A DNA stretch of 64,000 nucleotides from Ohessyouella blattaphilus (GTDB lineage: Bacteria; Bacillota; Clostridia; Lachnospirales; Lachnospiraceae). The stretch's first letter is position 1. Every line of letters begins with the position of its first letter. Under the pieces are notes generated by a model. It did no database searches and had not been told where the DNA came from. It saw only the letters and a list, made by a program, of their open reading frames with translations. This document shows positions 25,007-33,685 of this stretch, piece after piece. The stretch spans positions 1 to 64,000 of the forward strand of contig NZ_JAMXOC010000004.1 of NCBI RefSeq assembly GCF_024721265.1, in the 5' to 3' direction. Position numbers and translations under genes: made by a program.

Positions 25007-25185
25007 AAAATATCGACCTCCCTAGTTAATTCAATTTAACATATTTATTTTTGGAAAGAAACAAAGGATAAAATATTAACATTTTTTAGACAAAATAATT
25101 CTATTTCTTGCCAAGGGATAAGTAAGACACCAGTTCTTAAAAGAAAGAGAACACAAATATCCTACAGAGTGTGCAATGAACTCAA

Positions 25186-25214
25186 TTGTTGGGAAGAAGT
25201 GGATAAGCTATAAT
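25186..25214 (+). promoter_or_regulatory. Promoter of the sugar ABC operon
   Basis: TTGTTG (25186-25191) and TATAAT (25209-25214) are 17 bases apart, about 62 bp before the first gene. The weak -35 fits activation by the YesN protein. An interrupted dyad GTTCT/AGAAC (25133-25152) just upstream could be its site. Confidence 0.6.
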
Positions 25215-25276
25215 GAAACCAATCAATTTCTGCGCGGAAATGAAACCCAATTTATCAGGTTAAAAGGAGAATTTAT

Positions 25277-26596
25277 ATGAAAAAGAAATGGATATCGTTA
25301 CTTCTAACAGGTCTTATGGCAGTTTCACTATTAGCAGGGTGTGGTAAGTCGGGCGATAAAAGTAGCACCGATGGCGATACGAGCTCTGACGATGTAGTTG
25401 TTATCAATTATCCAACCTTTCAGTGCGGCGTAAATACGGCGGCGCCGGTGGTTGCTCAACTGGTAGAAGAGTTTAATGAAGAATACAAAGGACAATACAA
25501 GATCGTTCTAGAAGAGGTTCCAGGCGATGCAAATTATGTGGATAAAATTAAAGTGCAGTTAGGTACGGGGGATTTACCGCCAGTGGTTTACGGCGGCGGA
25601 TATAATCTTTTAGATTTGGCTTTGGCGAATGATTTGGTAGTAGATCTTACAGAGGTTGTAAATGCAGATTCAGAATGGAAAGGATTGTATTCAGATGCGG
25701 CTCTAGAGGCAAATAGCCGCGATGGAAAAATCTATGCATCATCGGTAGAAGGATCAGTAATAGGGTATTTCTATAATAAGGATTTATTTGCAGAAGCAGG
25801 GATTGAGGAGCCGGCTAAGAGCTGGGATGAATTCTTTGAACAATGCGATAAATTAAAGGCAGCAGGAATTACGCCATTGGCAATGGATACTGCAGATTCA
25901 GCTTGGGTAACTCAGTTATGGTGGGGAGCGATGGTAGCGACTGCGAATGAGGATGGCTTGAAATTTATGGAAACAATGAACCCAGATGATTATAATACCC
26001 CAGAGATGATTGCCTCAGTGGAAAAGATTCAGAAAATGCTTCAGGAATACACTACGACGGATGCAGTCGGTGGAAAATATGAAAATGCAGCAAATAATTT
26101 CCTCTCAGGACAAGTGGCGATGATTGCCAACGGACCTTGGATGATCGGAGATTTTTCTGATACAGATAAGACGAGTGAGGGATTTGCCGATAAGGTTGGT
26201 TCAGCAATCTATCCAGATAGTTTTGTATACGATGCGCCGATTCAGGGGTATTTTGTAACTAAGCAAAGTGATCCTAAAGTGGAAGAAGCAGCGATTGCAA
26301 TGGTGAAATTCTTTACCTCCGAGCATGCTCAAGAGCTTGGATTAGAAAGCCAGGGAATGGTTCCAGCGGCATCTTCAGTTGAAGTCTCTAAAGCGGCAAC
26401 GGAAAAATATCCGCTGTTGGCAGAGTTCCTTGATCAGACTGCAGAAGCAACGGTTCGTAGCGACAATATGCAAGCAACGATGTATTCGAATCTTCTAGAC
26501 GTGGTCAGTCAGGAATTGCCACGCTTACATTCAGGGGAACTGGATGCGGAAGCTTTTTGCCAAGTATTAACCGATGCAGCGGCAAAGAACGAATAA
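25277..26596 (+). CDS. Carbohydrate ABC transporter substrate-binding lipoprotein
   Basis: 439 residues. Lipobox LLAGC places the lipid-modified cysteine at residue 22; a short Ser/Asp-rich linker follows. The mature protein has the family 1 extracellular solute-binding layout with GTGDLPPVVYGG, GSVIGYFYNKDLFAEAGIEEP and ANGPWMIGDF. It would capture a sugar or oligosaccharide at the membrane surface and pass it to the two permeases downstream. No ATPase gene is in the operon, so a shared MsmX-type ATPase encoded elsewhere is probably used. AAAAGGAG precedes the ATG. Confidence 0.9.
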   Translation: MKKKWISLLLTGLMAVSLLAGCGKSGDKSSTDGDTSSDDVVVINYPTFQCGVNTAAPVVAQLVEEFNEEYKGQYKIVLEEVPGDANYVDKIKVQLGTGDLPPVVYGGGYNLLDLALANDLVVDLTEVVNADSEWKGLYSDAALEANSRDGKIYASSVEGSVIGYFYNKDLFAEAGIEEPAKSWDEFFEQCDKLKAAGITPLAMDTADSAWVTQLWWGAMVATANEDGLKFMETMNPDDYNTPEMIASVEKIQKMLQEYTTTDAVGGKYENAANNFLSGQVAMIANGPWMIGDFSDTDKTSEGFADKVGSAIYPDSFVYDAPIQGYFVTKQSDPKVEEAAIAMVKFFTSEHAQELGLESQGMVPAASSVEVSKAATEKYPLLAEFLDQTAEATVRSDNMQATMYSNLLDVVSQELPRLHSGELDAEAFCQVLTDAAAKNE

Positions 26597-26628
26597 TAGA
26601 AATGTGGCACAGAAAGGAATGAAAATCT

Positions 26629-27501
26629 GTGAAAAAGAAAAAGGGCTGGATTCCTGTATTTTTACTACCCACAGTCGTGTTATTCTTATTGATTTATGCG
26701 ATACCGCTGGGAATGGTGTTTGTAACATCTTTATTTAATTACCGATTGAGCTCACCAGAAATGACGTTTATCGGTCTGGATAACTATATTCGTTTGTTTA
26801 ATGATTCGGATTTTTACATGGCGCTTAAGAATACAGTTATTTGGATTCTCATTCAATGTACGGTTCATGTTGCACTAGGTACGCTTCTGGCTTTGCTTCT
26901 GTATAAGAAGCCGCGGGGATGGAAGTTTATTAGGACCGCGTATATGGTACCGAATATTATCTCCAACGCCGCGATCGGGATGATCTTTCTAAACATCTTC
27001 AATCCGCAGTTTGGCGTTATCAATTCGCTACTCAAGGCGGTTGGGCTAGAGCATATGACTAGGAACTGGCTGATGGATGTAAATACAGCATTTCCCTCTG
27101 TGACCCTTGTCTGGGTGCTATTTGCGGGCTACACCACAACATTGGTGCTAGCCCAAGCACTTTCACTTGATGAGGCAGTTCTAGAGGCGGCAAAAGTGGA
27201 TGGGGCGTCTGGATTTCAAACGGATGTGTTCGTGGTGTTACCGTTATTAAAAAAGATTATCGGCACAACCATGGTAATGGCCGCAACCTATATGTTACAG
27301 ATGTTTGATTTGATTTACATAACATCAGGTGGTGGGCCGGGTAAGGCGACAACGAACCTGCCACTTTTACTGTATGGGGTATATAAGGGAGAAAATAACT
27401 ATGGTTATGCGAATACGATTGGCGTGATTATTGTTTTGTTGGGTATACTATGCATGACCATCATCAATAAAGCGATGAAGGTAAATAGCGATGACTACTA
27501 G
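26629..27501 (+). CDS. Carbohydrate ABC transporter permease 1
   Basis: 290 residues from a GTG start, six transmembrane helices. The conserved cytoplasmic coupling helix reads LDEAVLEAAKVDGASGFQTDVFVVLPLL (EAA loop, about residues 183-206), typical of MalF/UgpA-like permeases. The N-terminus FLLPTVVLFLLIYAIP is the usual first helix. It forms a heterodimer with the next gene product. The following gene starts 11 bp inside its end. Confidence 0.9.
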   Translation: MKKKKGWIPVFLLPTVVLFLLIYAIPLGMVFVTSLFNYRLSSPEMTFIGLDNYIRLFNDSDFYMALKNTVIWILIQCTVHVALGTLLALLLYKKPRGWKFIRTAYMVPNIISNAAIGMIFLNIFNPQFGVINSLLKAVGLEHMTRNWLMDVNTAFPSVTLVWVLFAGYTTTLVLAQALSLDEAVLEAAKVDGASGFQTDVFVVLPLLKKIIGTTMVMAATYMLQMFDLIYITSGGGPGKATTNLPLLLYGVYKGENNYGYANTIGVIIVLLGILCMTIINKAMKVNSDDY

Positions 27502-28336
27502 GGAGGTGGTGAGGTTGAAGACTGGCAGAAAACTGCTTATGTATATATTCTTTGGCTGCTGTGTATTTGTTGCCTTATTTCCGATTGTTTGGGTGATTCT
27601 TTCATCATTTAAAAGCAATGCGGAAATCCTATCAAATGGAATTTCATTGCCTAGTAGTTTTGATTTCAAAGGGTATCGGGATGCTTTGACAATATCGCCG
27701 ATTCTGAAGTATTTCTTTAACAGTGTGCTGATTGCAGGCGCTTCGACAGCATTAAATGTGTTTTTTCTGGCAATGGCAGCTTATGTATTTGCCCGTTGTG
27801 AATTTCGGGGAAAAAATTTAATCTATTTTATTTTATCGCTGGCGATGGTAATACCGATGACGGCTTTGCTGCATCCGGTTTACAATGTGATACAGACGCT
27901 GGGATTATATGATACAAAGATGGGACTGATTATTGTCTATATGGCTTTGAACCTGCCGATGTCTCTCTTGATTATGCGAGGGACGTTTCTATCAGTTCCG
28001 CAGGCGTTAGAAGAAGCCGCTTATGTGGACGGAGCCAGCTTTGTCAGAACCTTTTTTCAGATTATGTTACCCTGCGCTAAGGGTGGGCTAACTTCTTCGG
28101 CGGTGCTAGCGTTCTTAGGGTCGTGGAATGAATTCACCTTTGCCTTAATGCTGACGAGTGGACAAGCTGCACGGACATTGCCTTTGTCTTTAAGCTATTT
28201 TACCGCGCAGTTCAGTTTCAACTATACGGCAATGTTTGCCGCAGTAACGATTGCGGTAATTCCGTCAATTCTAGTATTTGCAATTTTTCAGGAACAAGTC
28301 GTATCTAGCCTGACAGCAGGCTCAGTAAAAGGGTAG
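27491..28336 (+). CDS. Carbohydrate ABC transporter permease 2
   Basis: About 281 residues (possible starts ATG 27491 or nearby GTG/TTG codons after GGGAGG), six helices. The EAA loop is ALEEAAYVDGASFVRTFFQI with the following MLPCAKGG, as in MalG/UgpE-like permeases. It pairs with the upstream permease to form the membrane channel of the sugar importer. The gene overlaps its partner by 11 bp. Confidence 0.9.
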   Translation: MTTREVVRLKTGRKLLMYIFFGCCVFVALFPIVWVILSSFKSNAEILSNGISLPSSFDFKGYRDALTISPILKYFFNSVLIAGASTALNVFFLAMAAYVFARCEFRGKNLIYFILSLAMVIPMTALLHPVYNVIQTLGLYDTKMGLIIVYMALNLPMSLLIMRGTFLSVPQALEEAAYVDGASFVRTFFQIMLPCAKGGLTSSAVLAFLGSWNEFTFALMLTSGQAARTLPLSLSYFTAQFSFNYTAMFAAVTIAVIPSILVFAIFQEQVVSSLTAGSVKG

Positions 28337-28358
28337 GAGTAAGAAGGAGAGTGAAATT

Positions 28359-29438
28359 ATGATTAAACTTGGAGTAATCGGCCTAGGAGAAGTCTCACAA
28401 CTGATGCATTTGCCGATTTTACAGGATTTAACAGAATCTTATAAAGTAACAGCCGTTTCGGATGTAGCTCCGTCACTGGTAAATTATATTCAAAAGAAAT
28501 ATCACATTGCCGAAGGATATTTAAATGCGGTTGAATTGATTGAAAAAGCCGATATTGATGCAGTGCTCATTCTTTCACCGGATCAATATCACGGCGAGTA
28601 CGCAGCTCGTGCTCTAAAAGCTGGCAAACATGTTTTTGTGGAGAAGCCGGTAACCTTGTGCAGCGGCGAATTAGCGGAACTGATTGAATTAAAAAAGGAG
28701 TACCCCGATCAGATTGTTATGGTAGGCTATATGCGCAGATATGCGGGGCCTTTTTTAAAGGCAAAAGAAATTTTAGAAGCGGAACCGAAGCCAACAGAAT
28801 ATCTACGCTTTCGCGATATTATCTTAGAGGGGCCGTTTTTTATCGGGCAGACTCGGCCAATCTTTTATCCGACCGATGTTCCGGAAGAGGCTATTAAAGA
28901 AGGTAATGAAAGGCGCCGGGCTCATCTAGACCGGGCAATCGGTGCGGATGCCAGTGATGATCAGCGAACGACGTATCAAATGATGTCAGGATTGGGCTGC
29001 CATTCTTTTTCAGCGGTCAGAGAATTATTCGGAACACCGAAGAAGATCCATTCCGTTACGACTGCTGTAAATGGACAGCATGTTGTGATTGTAATGGAAT
29101 TCGCAGGTTTTCTGGCTACTTATGAGCTAGTGAATAACCAAGAAGTGGTGCAGTTTGACGCGGCGATAGAAGTGTTCCAGAAGAACCGAAAGCTCCATAT
29201 CAAATACGAAACACCGTATATTCGGTATCAACCAGCGTCACTCGAAGTAATCGAATCGACAGATACGGAAACGAAGACCACCAACTACGGGCCAGATTTT
29301 AGAGATGCCTTTCAGACAGAATTGAATTTGTTTGCGGAGTGCATCAAGACTGGGAAACAACCAAAGACAATTTTGGAAGATGCCGTCGATGATCTGAAAT
29401 TATTTGAAGAGATTATTCGGGTTATGGGAAGGAGTTAA
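28359..29438 (+). CDS. Gfo/Idh/MocA family oxidoreductase
   Basis: 359 residues. The Rossmann motif GVIGLGEVSQL lies at 5-15 and the family signature VEKPVTL at 94-100, followed by the C-terminal alpha/beta substrate domain (LGCHSFSAVRELFG near 214). Members oxidise or reduce sugars, inositols and amino-sugars with NAD(P). Being between the importer and an IolE-like isomerase, it probably carries out the first oxidation of the imported compound. AAGGAGAG precedes the ATG. Confidence 0.85.
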   Translation: MIKLGVIGLGEVSQLMHLPILQDLTESYKVTAVSDVAPSLVNYIQKKYHIAEGYLNAVELIEKADIDAVLILSPDQYHGEYAARALKAGKHVFVEKPVTLCSGELAELIELKKEYPDQIVMVGYMRRYAGPFLKAKEILEAEPKPTEYLRFRDIILEGPFFIGQTRPIFYPTDVPEEAIKEGNERRRAHLDRAIGADASDDQRTTYQMMSGLGCHSFSAVRELFGTPKKIHSVTTAVNGQHVVIVMEFAGFLATYELVNNQEVVQFDAAIEVFQKNRKLHIKYETPYIRYQPASLEVIESTDTETKTTNYGPDFRDAFQTELNLFAECIKTGKQPKTILEDAVDDLKLFEEIIRVMGRS

Positions 29439-29441
29439 GCT

Positions 29442-30341
29442 ATGAGTCGTATTATAAGTGCAACAGCGCCGTGTTCATGGGGCGTTTGGTGGGCTGACGG
29501 AACTCCTTCGGGAACGCCGTATGAGACTTTTCTCGACCAGGCGGCGGCCGCTGGTTATCAGTCGCTTGAGCTGGGACCAGACGGGTACCTTCCGACTGAC
29601 GCCGGGAAACTGCGTGAGGAGTTAGAAGCAAGGGCGCTATCGATTTGTGCTGGAACTGCGTGTTACCAGTTCGACCAGGAAGCTAGTTTTGCTACCTTCC
29701 GTCCCCGATTAGAGGCATTGTGTAAGCGGATTAAGGCATTTGATGCAAAATATCTGGTGGCAATGGATGAGTCGGACGTGGGACTTTACAGTGAAAAGAA
29801 AGAGCATTTTACAGCCGAACAATGGCATGACTTCTTGGAAAAGATAGCGCAGATGGGGCGCTTTACTAGGGAGGAATATGGTATTGAAGTGGTTTATCAT
29901 CCACATATCAAGAGTATGATTGAAACGGAAGAAGAGATTATTCGTTTGCTGGAGTATACAGGGTTAAATCTTTGCTTTGATACTGGACACCACGCCTATG
30001 TGAACGGTGACGGAAGTAGAGGCGAAAAAAGCGCAGTCACATTCATTAGAAAGCACCCAAAACGGATTAAGTACTTACACTTTAAAAACGTTGACTACAA
30101 TATACTAGATAAGGTGCGCCGTGAACATATTGATTCAGATACGGCTTTTGATATTGATGTGATGTGTGATTTGGCAGAGGGGATTATCGACTATCGAGAG
30201 CTAAAGTCAGTTCTTGACGAAATCGGCTATGAGGGGGTCGGTGTAATCGAACAGGATATGCCTCGTGCAACCACGGAGCAGGCGTTTGCAGCAGCAAAAC
30301 GCAACCAAGAGTATCTGCGAATAATTGGGATGGTTGACTAG
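29442..30341 (+). CDS. Sugar phosphate isomerase/epimerase (IolE-like TIM barrel)
   Basis: 299 residues. The APCSWGVWW start is close to that of inosose dehydratase-like proteins, and the barrel metal ligands are recognisable: VVYHPHI, CFDTGHHAYV, YLHFKNVD and VGVIEQDM. The family (AP endonuclease 2-like) covers inosose dehydratases, xylose isomerase-like epimerases and 3-ketosugar hydrolases or dehydratases. It begins three bases after the oxidoreductase stop, so the pair likely act in sequence: oxidation to a keto compound, then dehydration or isomerisation. Confidence 0.85.
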   Translation: MSRIISATAPCSWGVWWADGTPSGTPYETFLDQAAAAGYQSLELGPDGYLPTDAGKLREELEARALSICAGTACYQFDQEASFATFRPRLEALCKRIKAFDAKYLVAMDESDVGLYSEKKEHFTAEQWHDFLEKIAQMGRFTREEYGIEVVYHPHIKSMIETEEEIIRLLEYTGLNLCFDTGHHAYVNGDGSRGEKSAVTFIRKHPKRIKYLHFKNVDYNILDKVRREHIDSDTAFDIDVMCDLAEGIIDYRELKSVLDEIGYEGVGVIEQDMPRATTEQAFAAAKRNQEYLRIIGMVD

Positions 30342-30350
30342 GAGGGTGTT

Positions 30351-31073
30351 ATGAAAGTAGTGGTATGTAAAGATTACGAAGAGATGAGTCAGAAAGCGGC
30401 TGAGTCAGTAGCCCAGAGCATCAAAGAAAATCCCGGAGGGTTGATTAGTTTCCCCGGCGGGGATACGCCACTTTTGATGGTGCATAGATTTGCGGAAATG
30501 GTAAATGGCGGTGCGGTTGATATCAGCAAGACCCATTATACTTCGTTGGACGAATGGGTAGGTCTTGCAGATACAGATGAAGGTTCCTGCGGATTGTTTA
30601 ATCGGCAGCAGCTTTTTGAGCGATTGGAGAAACCGTTTGCCGGTACCCATCTTATTAATGGGGCAGCAACTGACATCGAAAAGGAACGACAGGAGCTAGA
30701 TGATTACATTGCTGAATACGGTCCATTAGATGTTTCCGTACTTGGCATTGGTTTGAATGGACATTTGGGTTTTAATGAATCTGGGGTAGACTTCGATTGG
30801 AATGCTCATATTATAACGCTAGATGAAACAACGAGAAGGGTTATGAAAAAATATTTCGGCGAAAAATTTCATCCAACTCAGGGGATTACTCAAGGGATCG
30901 CTCAGATTATGGCGGCAAAAAAAGTGATTTTAATTGCAAATGGTGCCCATAAAGCGGATATTATTCATCGGGCAGTTTACGGACAAATTACTCCTGAAGT
31001 GCCGGCGAGTGTGCTTCAAAAACATCCGAATTGCTATGTTATAGTGGATCAAGAGGCAGGGGCAAAGCTATGA
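30351..31073 (+). CDS. Glucosamine-6-phosphate deaminase/6-phosphogluconolactonase-like (NagB family)
   Basis: 240 residues, slightly shorter than NagB. Family motifs are present: FPGGDTP near 34-40, TSLDEWVGL near 64-72, GIGLNGHLGFNESG near 137-150 (catalytic-type His and Glu) and a GITQGIAQIMAAKKVIL segment. NagB isomerises and deaminates glucosamine 6-phosphate, and relatives act on other sugar phosphates. Its presence suggests the imported substrate, or an intermediate, is an amino sugar or ketose phosphate. It overlaps the kinase gene by ATGA. Confidence 0.8.
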   Translation: MKVVVCKDYEEMSQKAAESVAQSIKENPGGLISFPGGDTPLLMVHRFAEMVNGGAVDISKTHYTSLDEWVGLADTDEGSCGLFNRQQLFERLEKPFAGTHLINGAATDIEKERQELDDYIAEYGPLDVSVLGIGLNGHLGFNESGVDFDWNAHIITLDETTRRVMKKYFGEKFHPTQGITQGIAQIMAAKKVILIANGAHKADIIHRAVYGQITPEVPASVLQKHPNCYVIVDQEAGAKL

Positions 31074-32155
31074 AAAATTGGAGAGAACTCTTAAGTCTAG
31101 GCGAGGAAATTAATCAAAAAAAGATAGTTGCAGGCTATGATGGATTTGTTGATACGACAGCGCGACCGGTTGCTCAGAGCGCATCCGCGTCTTCGCCTGT
31201 GGAAATGTTTGAAACCATCCGTCAGTTTGGCGAGTTTCTAATCAGTAAGGCAGAAAAGAGCTGCTCCATAGAACTTAAGGTAGAGTCCCGGCATTTAGGC
31301 GGGAATCTGCCTTTTTTGTCGCGGGGTGCAGCGGCCTTGGGGTTATGTGTGACTGGCATAGGAATGATGGGTGAAGGCGGTGTCATGGAAGAACCGTTTA
31401 AAGAGTTAGCAGGAAAGTATTACCCTTTCGCGGCATCGGGACAATCTACTTGCCTTGAGTTTTATGATGGCAAGGTCATGCTTGCACCGACGGTAACCTT
31501 GCCGCGTGATTCATGGGAAATGGTGTTTGAAGCAACGGCTGGTATGGCTCCGGAATTGTTTGCAGCAGCTGATCTTATTGCCTTAGTGAACTGGAGTGAG
31601 CTGACTTTTGCCCAATACTTATGGGAAAGAACTTACGAGGAATCGTTAGCAGAAACAGCCTGCGATAAAGAACGCTTCGCTTTTTTTGATTTGTGTGACA
31701 TTTCGCGCAAAACAGCGACAGAGATTCGAGCAGTGTTAACGCTAATTGGAAAATACGCAAAGCAGCGAACGGCAATCTTAAGCCTAAATGACAATGAGGC
31801 TCAAGTGCTAGGAGAGAAGGTCTTTGGTGAAGAATGTAGGTTAGCAGAAATTGCGCACCAGATTAGAGTGCAGTATCAGATTGATGAGGTATTGATTCAC
31901 ACTACCAAAAAGGCGATGCTTTTTTGTAAGGAGGGCTTCTTTGCAGAGACGACTCGGTTTGTGGAACAACCAGTGAAATCCACAGGAGCAGGGGATCATT
32001 TTAATGCAGCATCCTGTTTTGCAGCAGTCATGAAGTTGACACCTGAAGCGAGACTGCGCTTTGCAAATTGTGCCGCTAGCTTGTACGTACAGACAGGTAA
32101 AACACCAGAGCTTTGGCAGATTGTCGAAGTCATAGAAAAGCAAGGTGACCTATAA
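31070..32155 (+). CDS. PfkB-family carbohydrate kinase
   Basis: 361 residues from the ATG at 31070, which overlaps the NagB-like stop. The C-terminal ribokinase signature STGAGDHFNAASCFAAV carries the anion hole and catalytic Asp. The N-terminal substrate half reads GYDGFVDTTARPV and RHLGGNLPFLSRGAAALG, not the usual sugar-kinase GG motif context, so the substrate is unusual. It should phosphorylate an imported sugar or pathway intermediate. Last gene of the importer operon; a terminator follows 19 bases later. Confidence 0.8.
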   Translation: MKNWRELLSLGEEINQKKIVAGYDGFVDTTARPVAQSASASSPVEMFETIRQFGEFLISKAEKSCSIELKVESRHLGGNLPFLSRGAAALGLCVTGIGMMGEGGVMEEPFKELAGKYYPFAASGQSTCLEFYDGKVMLAPTVTLPRDSWEMVFEATAGMAPELFAAADLIALVNWSELTFAQYLWERTYEESLAETACDKERFAFFDLCDISRKTATEIRAVLTLIGKYAKQRTAILSLNDNEAQVLGEKVFGEECRLAEIAHQIRVQYQIDEVLIHTTKKAMLFCKEGFFAETTRFVEQPVKSTGAGDHFNAASCFAAVMKLTPEARLRFANCAASLYVQTGKTPELWQIVEVIEKQGDL

Positions 32156-32174
32156 AAATACAAAATCACAAAAA

Positions 32175-32219
32175 AGTGCCATCAACATGACAAGTATCGG
32201 GTCGATGGCACTCTTTTTT
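32175..32219 (+). terminator. Intrinsic terminator of the sugar operon
   Basis: AGTGCCATC (32175-32183) pairs with GATGGCACT (32204-32212), followed by CTTTTTTT. The loop is 20 bases, and an A-run on the left makes it longer. Confidence 0.8.
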
Positions 32220-32261
32220 TAGCATATAATGAGGGCATTATAAAATATGAGGAGGTTCTAC

Positions 32262-32879
32262 ATGAAAATTCAAAATGTAAATGACCCAGCGTTTTCTAAA
32301 TACGGAAAGGTACTCACCGGCTATAACTGTACTCAGCTTCTAAAGGAGATGGAGCACACTCCCCTTCCAGATGATGTCATCTATGTACCAGGTGATGAGC
32401 GCCTAGAAGCCCTAGACGTTGCCTTGGATTTGCAAAACAGAGGCTATGGCGGTCTGCCTATTCAAATCGGTTACTGCAACGGCAATAACCTAGCCCTAAA
32501 TGCGTTAGAATACCACCGCTCATCGGAAATCAACGTAGCCGTAACAGATTTGATTCTCCTAATCGGTGCGCAGCAGGATATAACTCCAGATTATCAGTAT
32601 GACACCGCTAAAGTAGAAGCCTTTTTGGTACCAGCCGGAACGGTTGTTGAGGTATACGCAACGACTCTCCACTACGCTCCTTGTAATGCAGCTCCAGATC
32701 AAGGCTTTCGCTGCGTCGTGGTCTTGCCAAAAGGAACGAATACAGATCTTGACTTCTCTTTAAAAGGAGAAGATGATGACAAGCTGGCAACGGCTAAGAA
32801 TAAGTGGCTAATCGCTCATGAAGAGGCTCAGATTTCTGGTGCCTTTGTGGGACTTGTTGGTGAAAATATTACATTGTAA
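32262..32879 (+). CDS. DUF4867 family protein
   Basis: 205 residues from the ATG at 32262 with GAGGAGG at ideal spacing; a longer frame from 32247 includes that ribosome site. The sequence (DVIYVPGDERLEALDVA, QIGYCNGNNLALNALEYH, FLVPAGTVVEVYATTLHYAPC) matches the DUF4867 family, cupin-like proteins common next to sugar genes in Lachnospiraceae. The H-x10-type histidines and the VPAGTVVEVY strand suggest a small-molecule or metal-binding beta barrel. The role is unknown; position after the sugar operon suggests sugar-isomerase-like function. Own -10-like TATAAT at 32226. Confidence 0.75.
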   Translation: MKIQNVNDPAFSKYGKVLTGYNCTQLLKEMEHTPLPDDVIYVPGDERLEALDVALDLQNRGYGGLPIQIGYCNGNNLALNALEYHRSSEINVAVTDLILLIGAQQDITPDYQYDTAKVEAFLVPAGTVVEVYATTLHYAPCNAAPDQGFRCVVVLPKGTNTDLDFSLKGEDDDKLATAKNKWLIAHEEAQISGAFVGLVGENITL

Positions 32880-32952
32880 TACTCGAGATAAAAGACGGAA
32901 CTTGACATATACTCAGGATATAACGAGAGTGTGAAAGCGGATATATTAGAAT

Positions 32953-33002
32953 AAAAAAGAGTTTCGAAGGACCAGGAAAATAGGTCTTTCGAAACTCTTT
33001 TT
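32953..33002 (+). terminator. Bidirectional terminator between convergent genes
   Basis: AAAAAGAGTTTCGAAGGACC pairs with AGGTCTTTCGAAACTCTTTTT (one mismatch region) around AGGAAAAT. A and T runs flank both sides, fitting termination of both DUF4867 and yjdF transcripts. Confidence 0.85.
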
Positions 33003-33011
33003 ACTTACGGC

Positions 33012-33431
33012 TTAATGGCCTTTATGCTTTTGCTTTTTCTTTTCCTGCTTAGCAAGGAATTGCCGTTCTTTTTCCTGTTCTCGCAGCCAACGTGATTTCT
33101 TTTTCCGAGCTTCCTTTCCCTCGGCCTGCTGAAGCTTTAGCGCTTGCTGGGCTTTCGTACCGGTACCTTTGTTTTCTAGCTGCTTTTTGATGGCCCGCTG
33201 TCTTCGCTTGGGGTTTATAAGGGCAGTCGACTTGTTGTCGGCCTTTACCGGTGGACTAAGCCTAAGCTTATTTAGATTTTTCAGAAGATAGTCGTAGACT
33301 TCATAGTCTTTTGGCTCGGGGCCAAAGGTTATCTTACTGGCTTCTAATTGTCCATCGATAATGCGCTCATACACACCAATCCAAAAGGGATCATCGAAAA
33401 ATACCGTCAATTTGCACTCTATTTTTTGCAT
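33012..33431 (-). CDS. yjdF: YjdF family protein
   Basis: 139 residues. The N-terminal 70 residues (KLTVFFDDPFWIGVYERI, KITFGPEPKDYEVYDYLL) are the conserved YjdF/DUF2992 core; the tail is very rich in Lys, Arg and Gln (KRRQRAIKKQL, REQEKERQFLAKQEKKK). The molecular function of YjdF is unknown. Its genes are typically controlled by the yjdF riboswitch, which binds many azaaromatic compounds, and such a leader is present here. The ribosome site AGGAGG lies within a sequestering hairpin. Confidence 0.85.
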   Translation of the reverse strand: MQKIECKLTVFFDDPFWIGVYERIIDGQLEASKITFGPEPKDYEVYDYLLKNLNKLRLSPPVKADNKSTALINPKRRQRAIKKQLENKGTGTKAQQALKLQQAEGKEARKKKSRWLREQEKERQFLAKQEKKKQKHKGH

Positions 33432-33438
33432 AGCAAAA

Positions 33439-33572
33439 CCTCCTTGGTTTTTCTAGCAAAGAATGGACAGCCAAGGAGGCACGGTTACTGACAGGTATAT
33501 CTGCACCCGGACTACCAGCCGGGTCGTGTTTTGATCTTCGCCTTTATGTAGTTACGCCACTATCCTACACCT
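33439..33572 (-). promoter_or_regulatory. yjdF-type riboswitch with ribosome-site hairpin
   Basis: The minus-strand leader of yjdF is about 130 bases, with GGCGAAGATCAAAACACGAC, a CCCGGCTGGTAGTCCGGG stem and a downstream GCCTCCTTGG (33480-33471) that is the exact complement of CCAAGGAGG (33447-33439), the yjdF ribosome site. So folding can hide the ribosome site, indicating translational control. The yjdF motif RNA is known to respond to azaaromatic molecules; I assign it from gene context and layout, not a covariance search. Confidence 0.75.
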
Positions 33573-33606
33573 TGTTTGATTTTTTTGCAATGCATAATAA
33601 TGAATA

Positions 33607-33656
33607 TTGACAAGAAGAAATGGATTCGTGTATGATTAAACTAATCGGATTAGTTT
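33607..33656 (+). promoter_or_regulatory. Promoter and palindromic operator of the TetR gene
   Basis: TTGACA (33607-33612) and TATGAT (33631-33636) are 18 bases apart. Directly after the -10 lies the perfect palindrome AAACTAATC-G-GATTAGTTT (33638-33656), a position and size typical for a TetR autorepression site. Confidence 0.75.
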
Positions 33657-33685
33657 GAAAATGAGATAAGATTAGGAGAAGTGAA

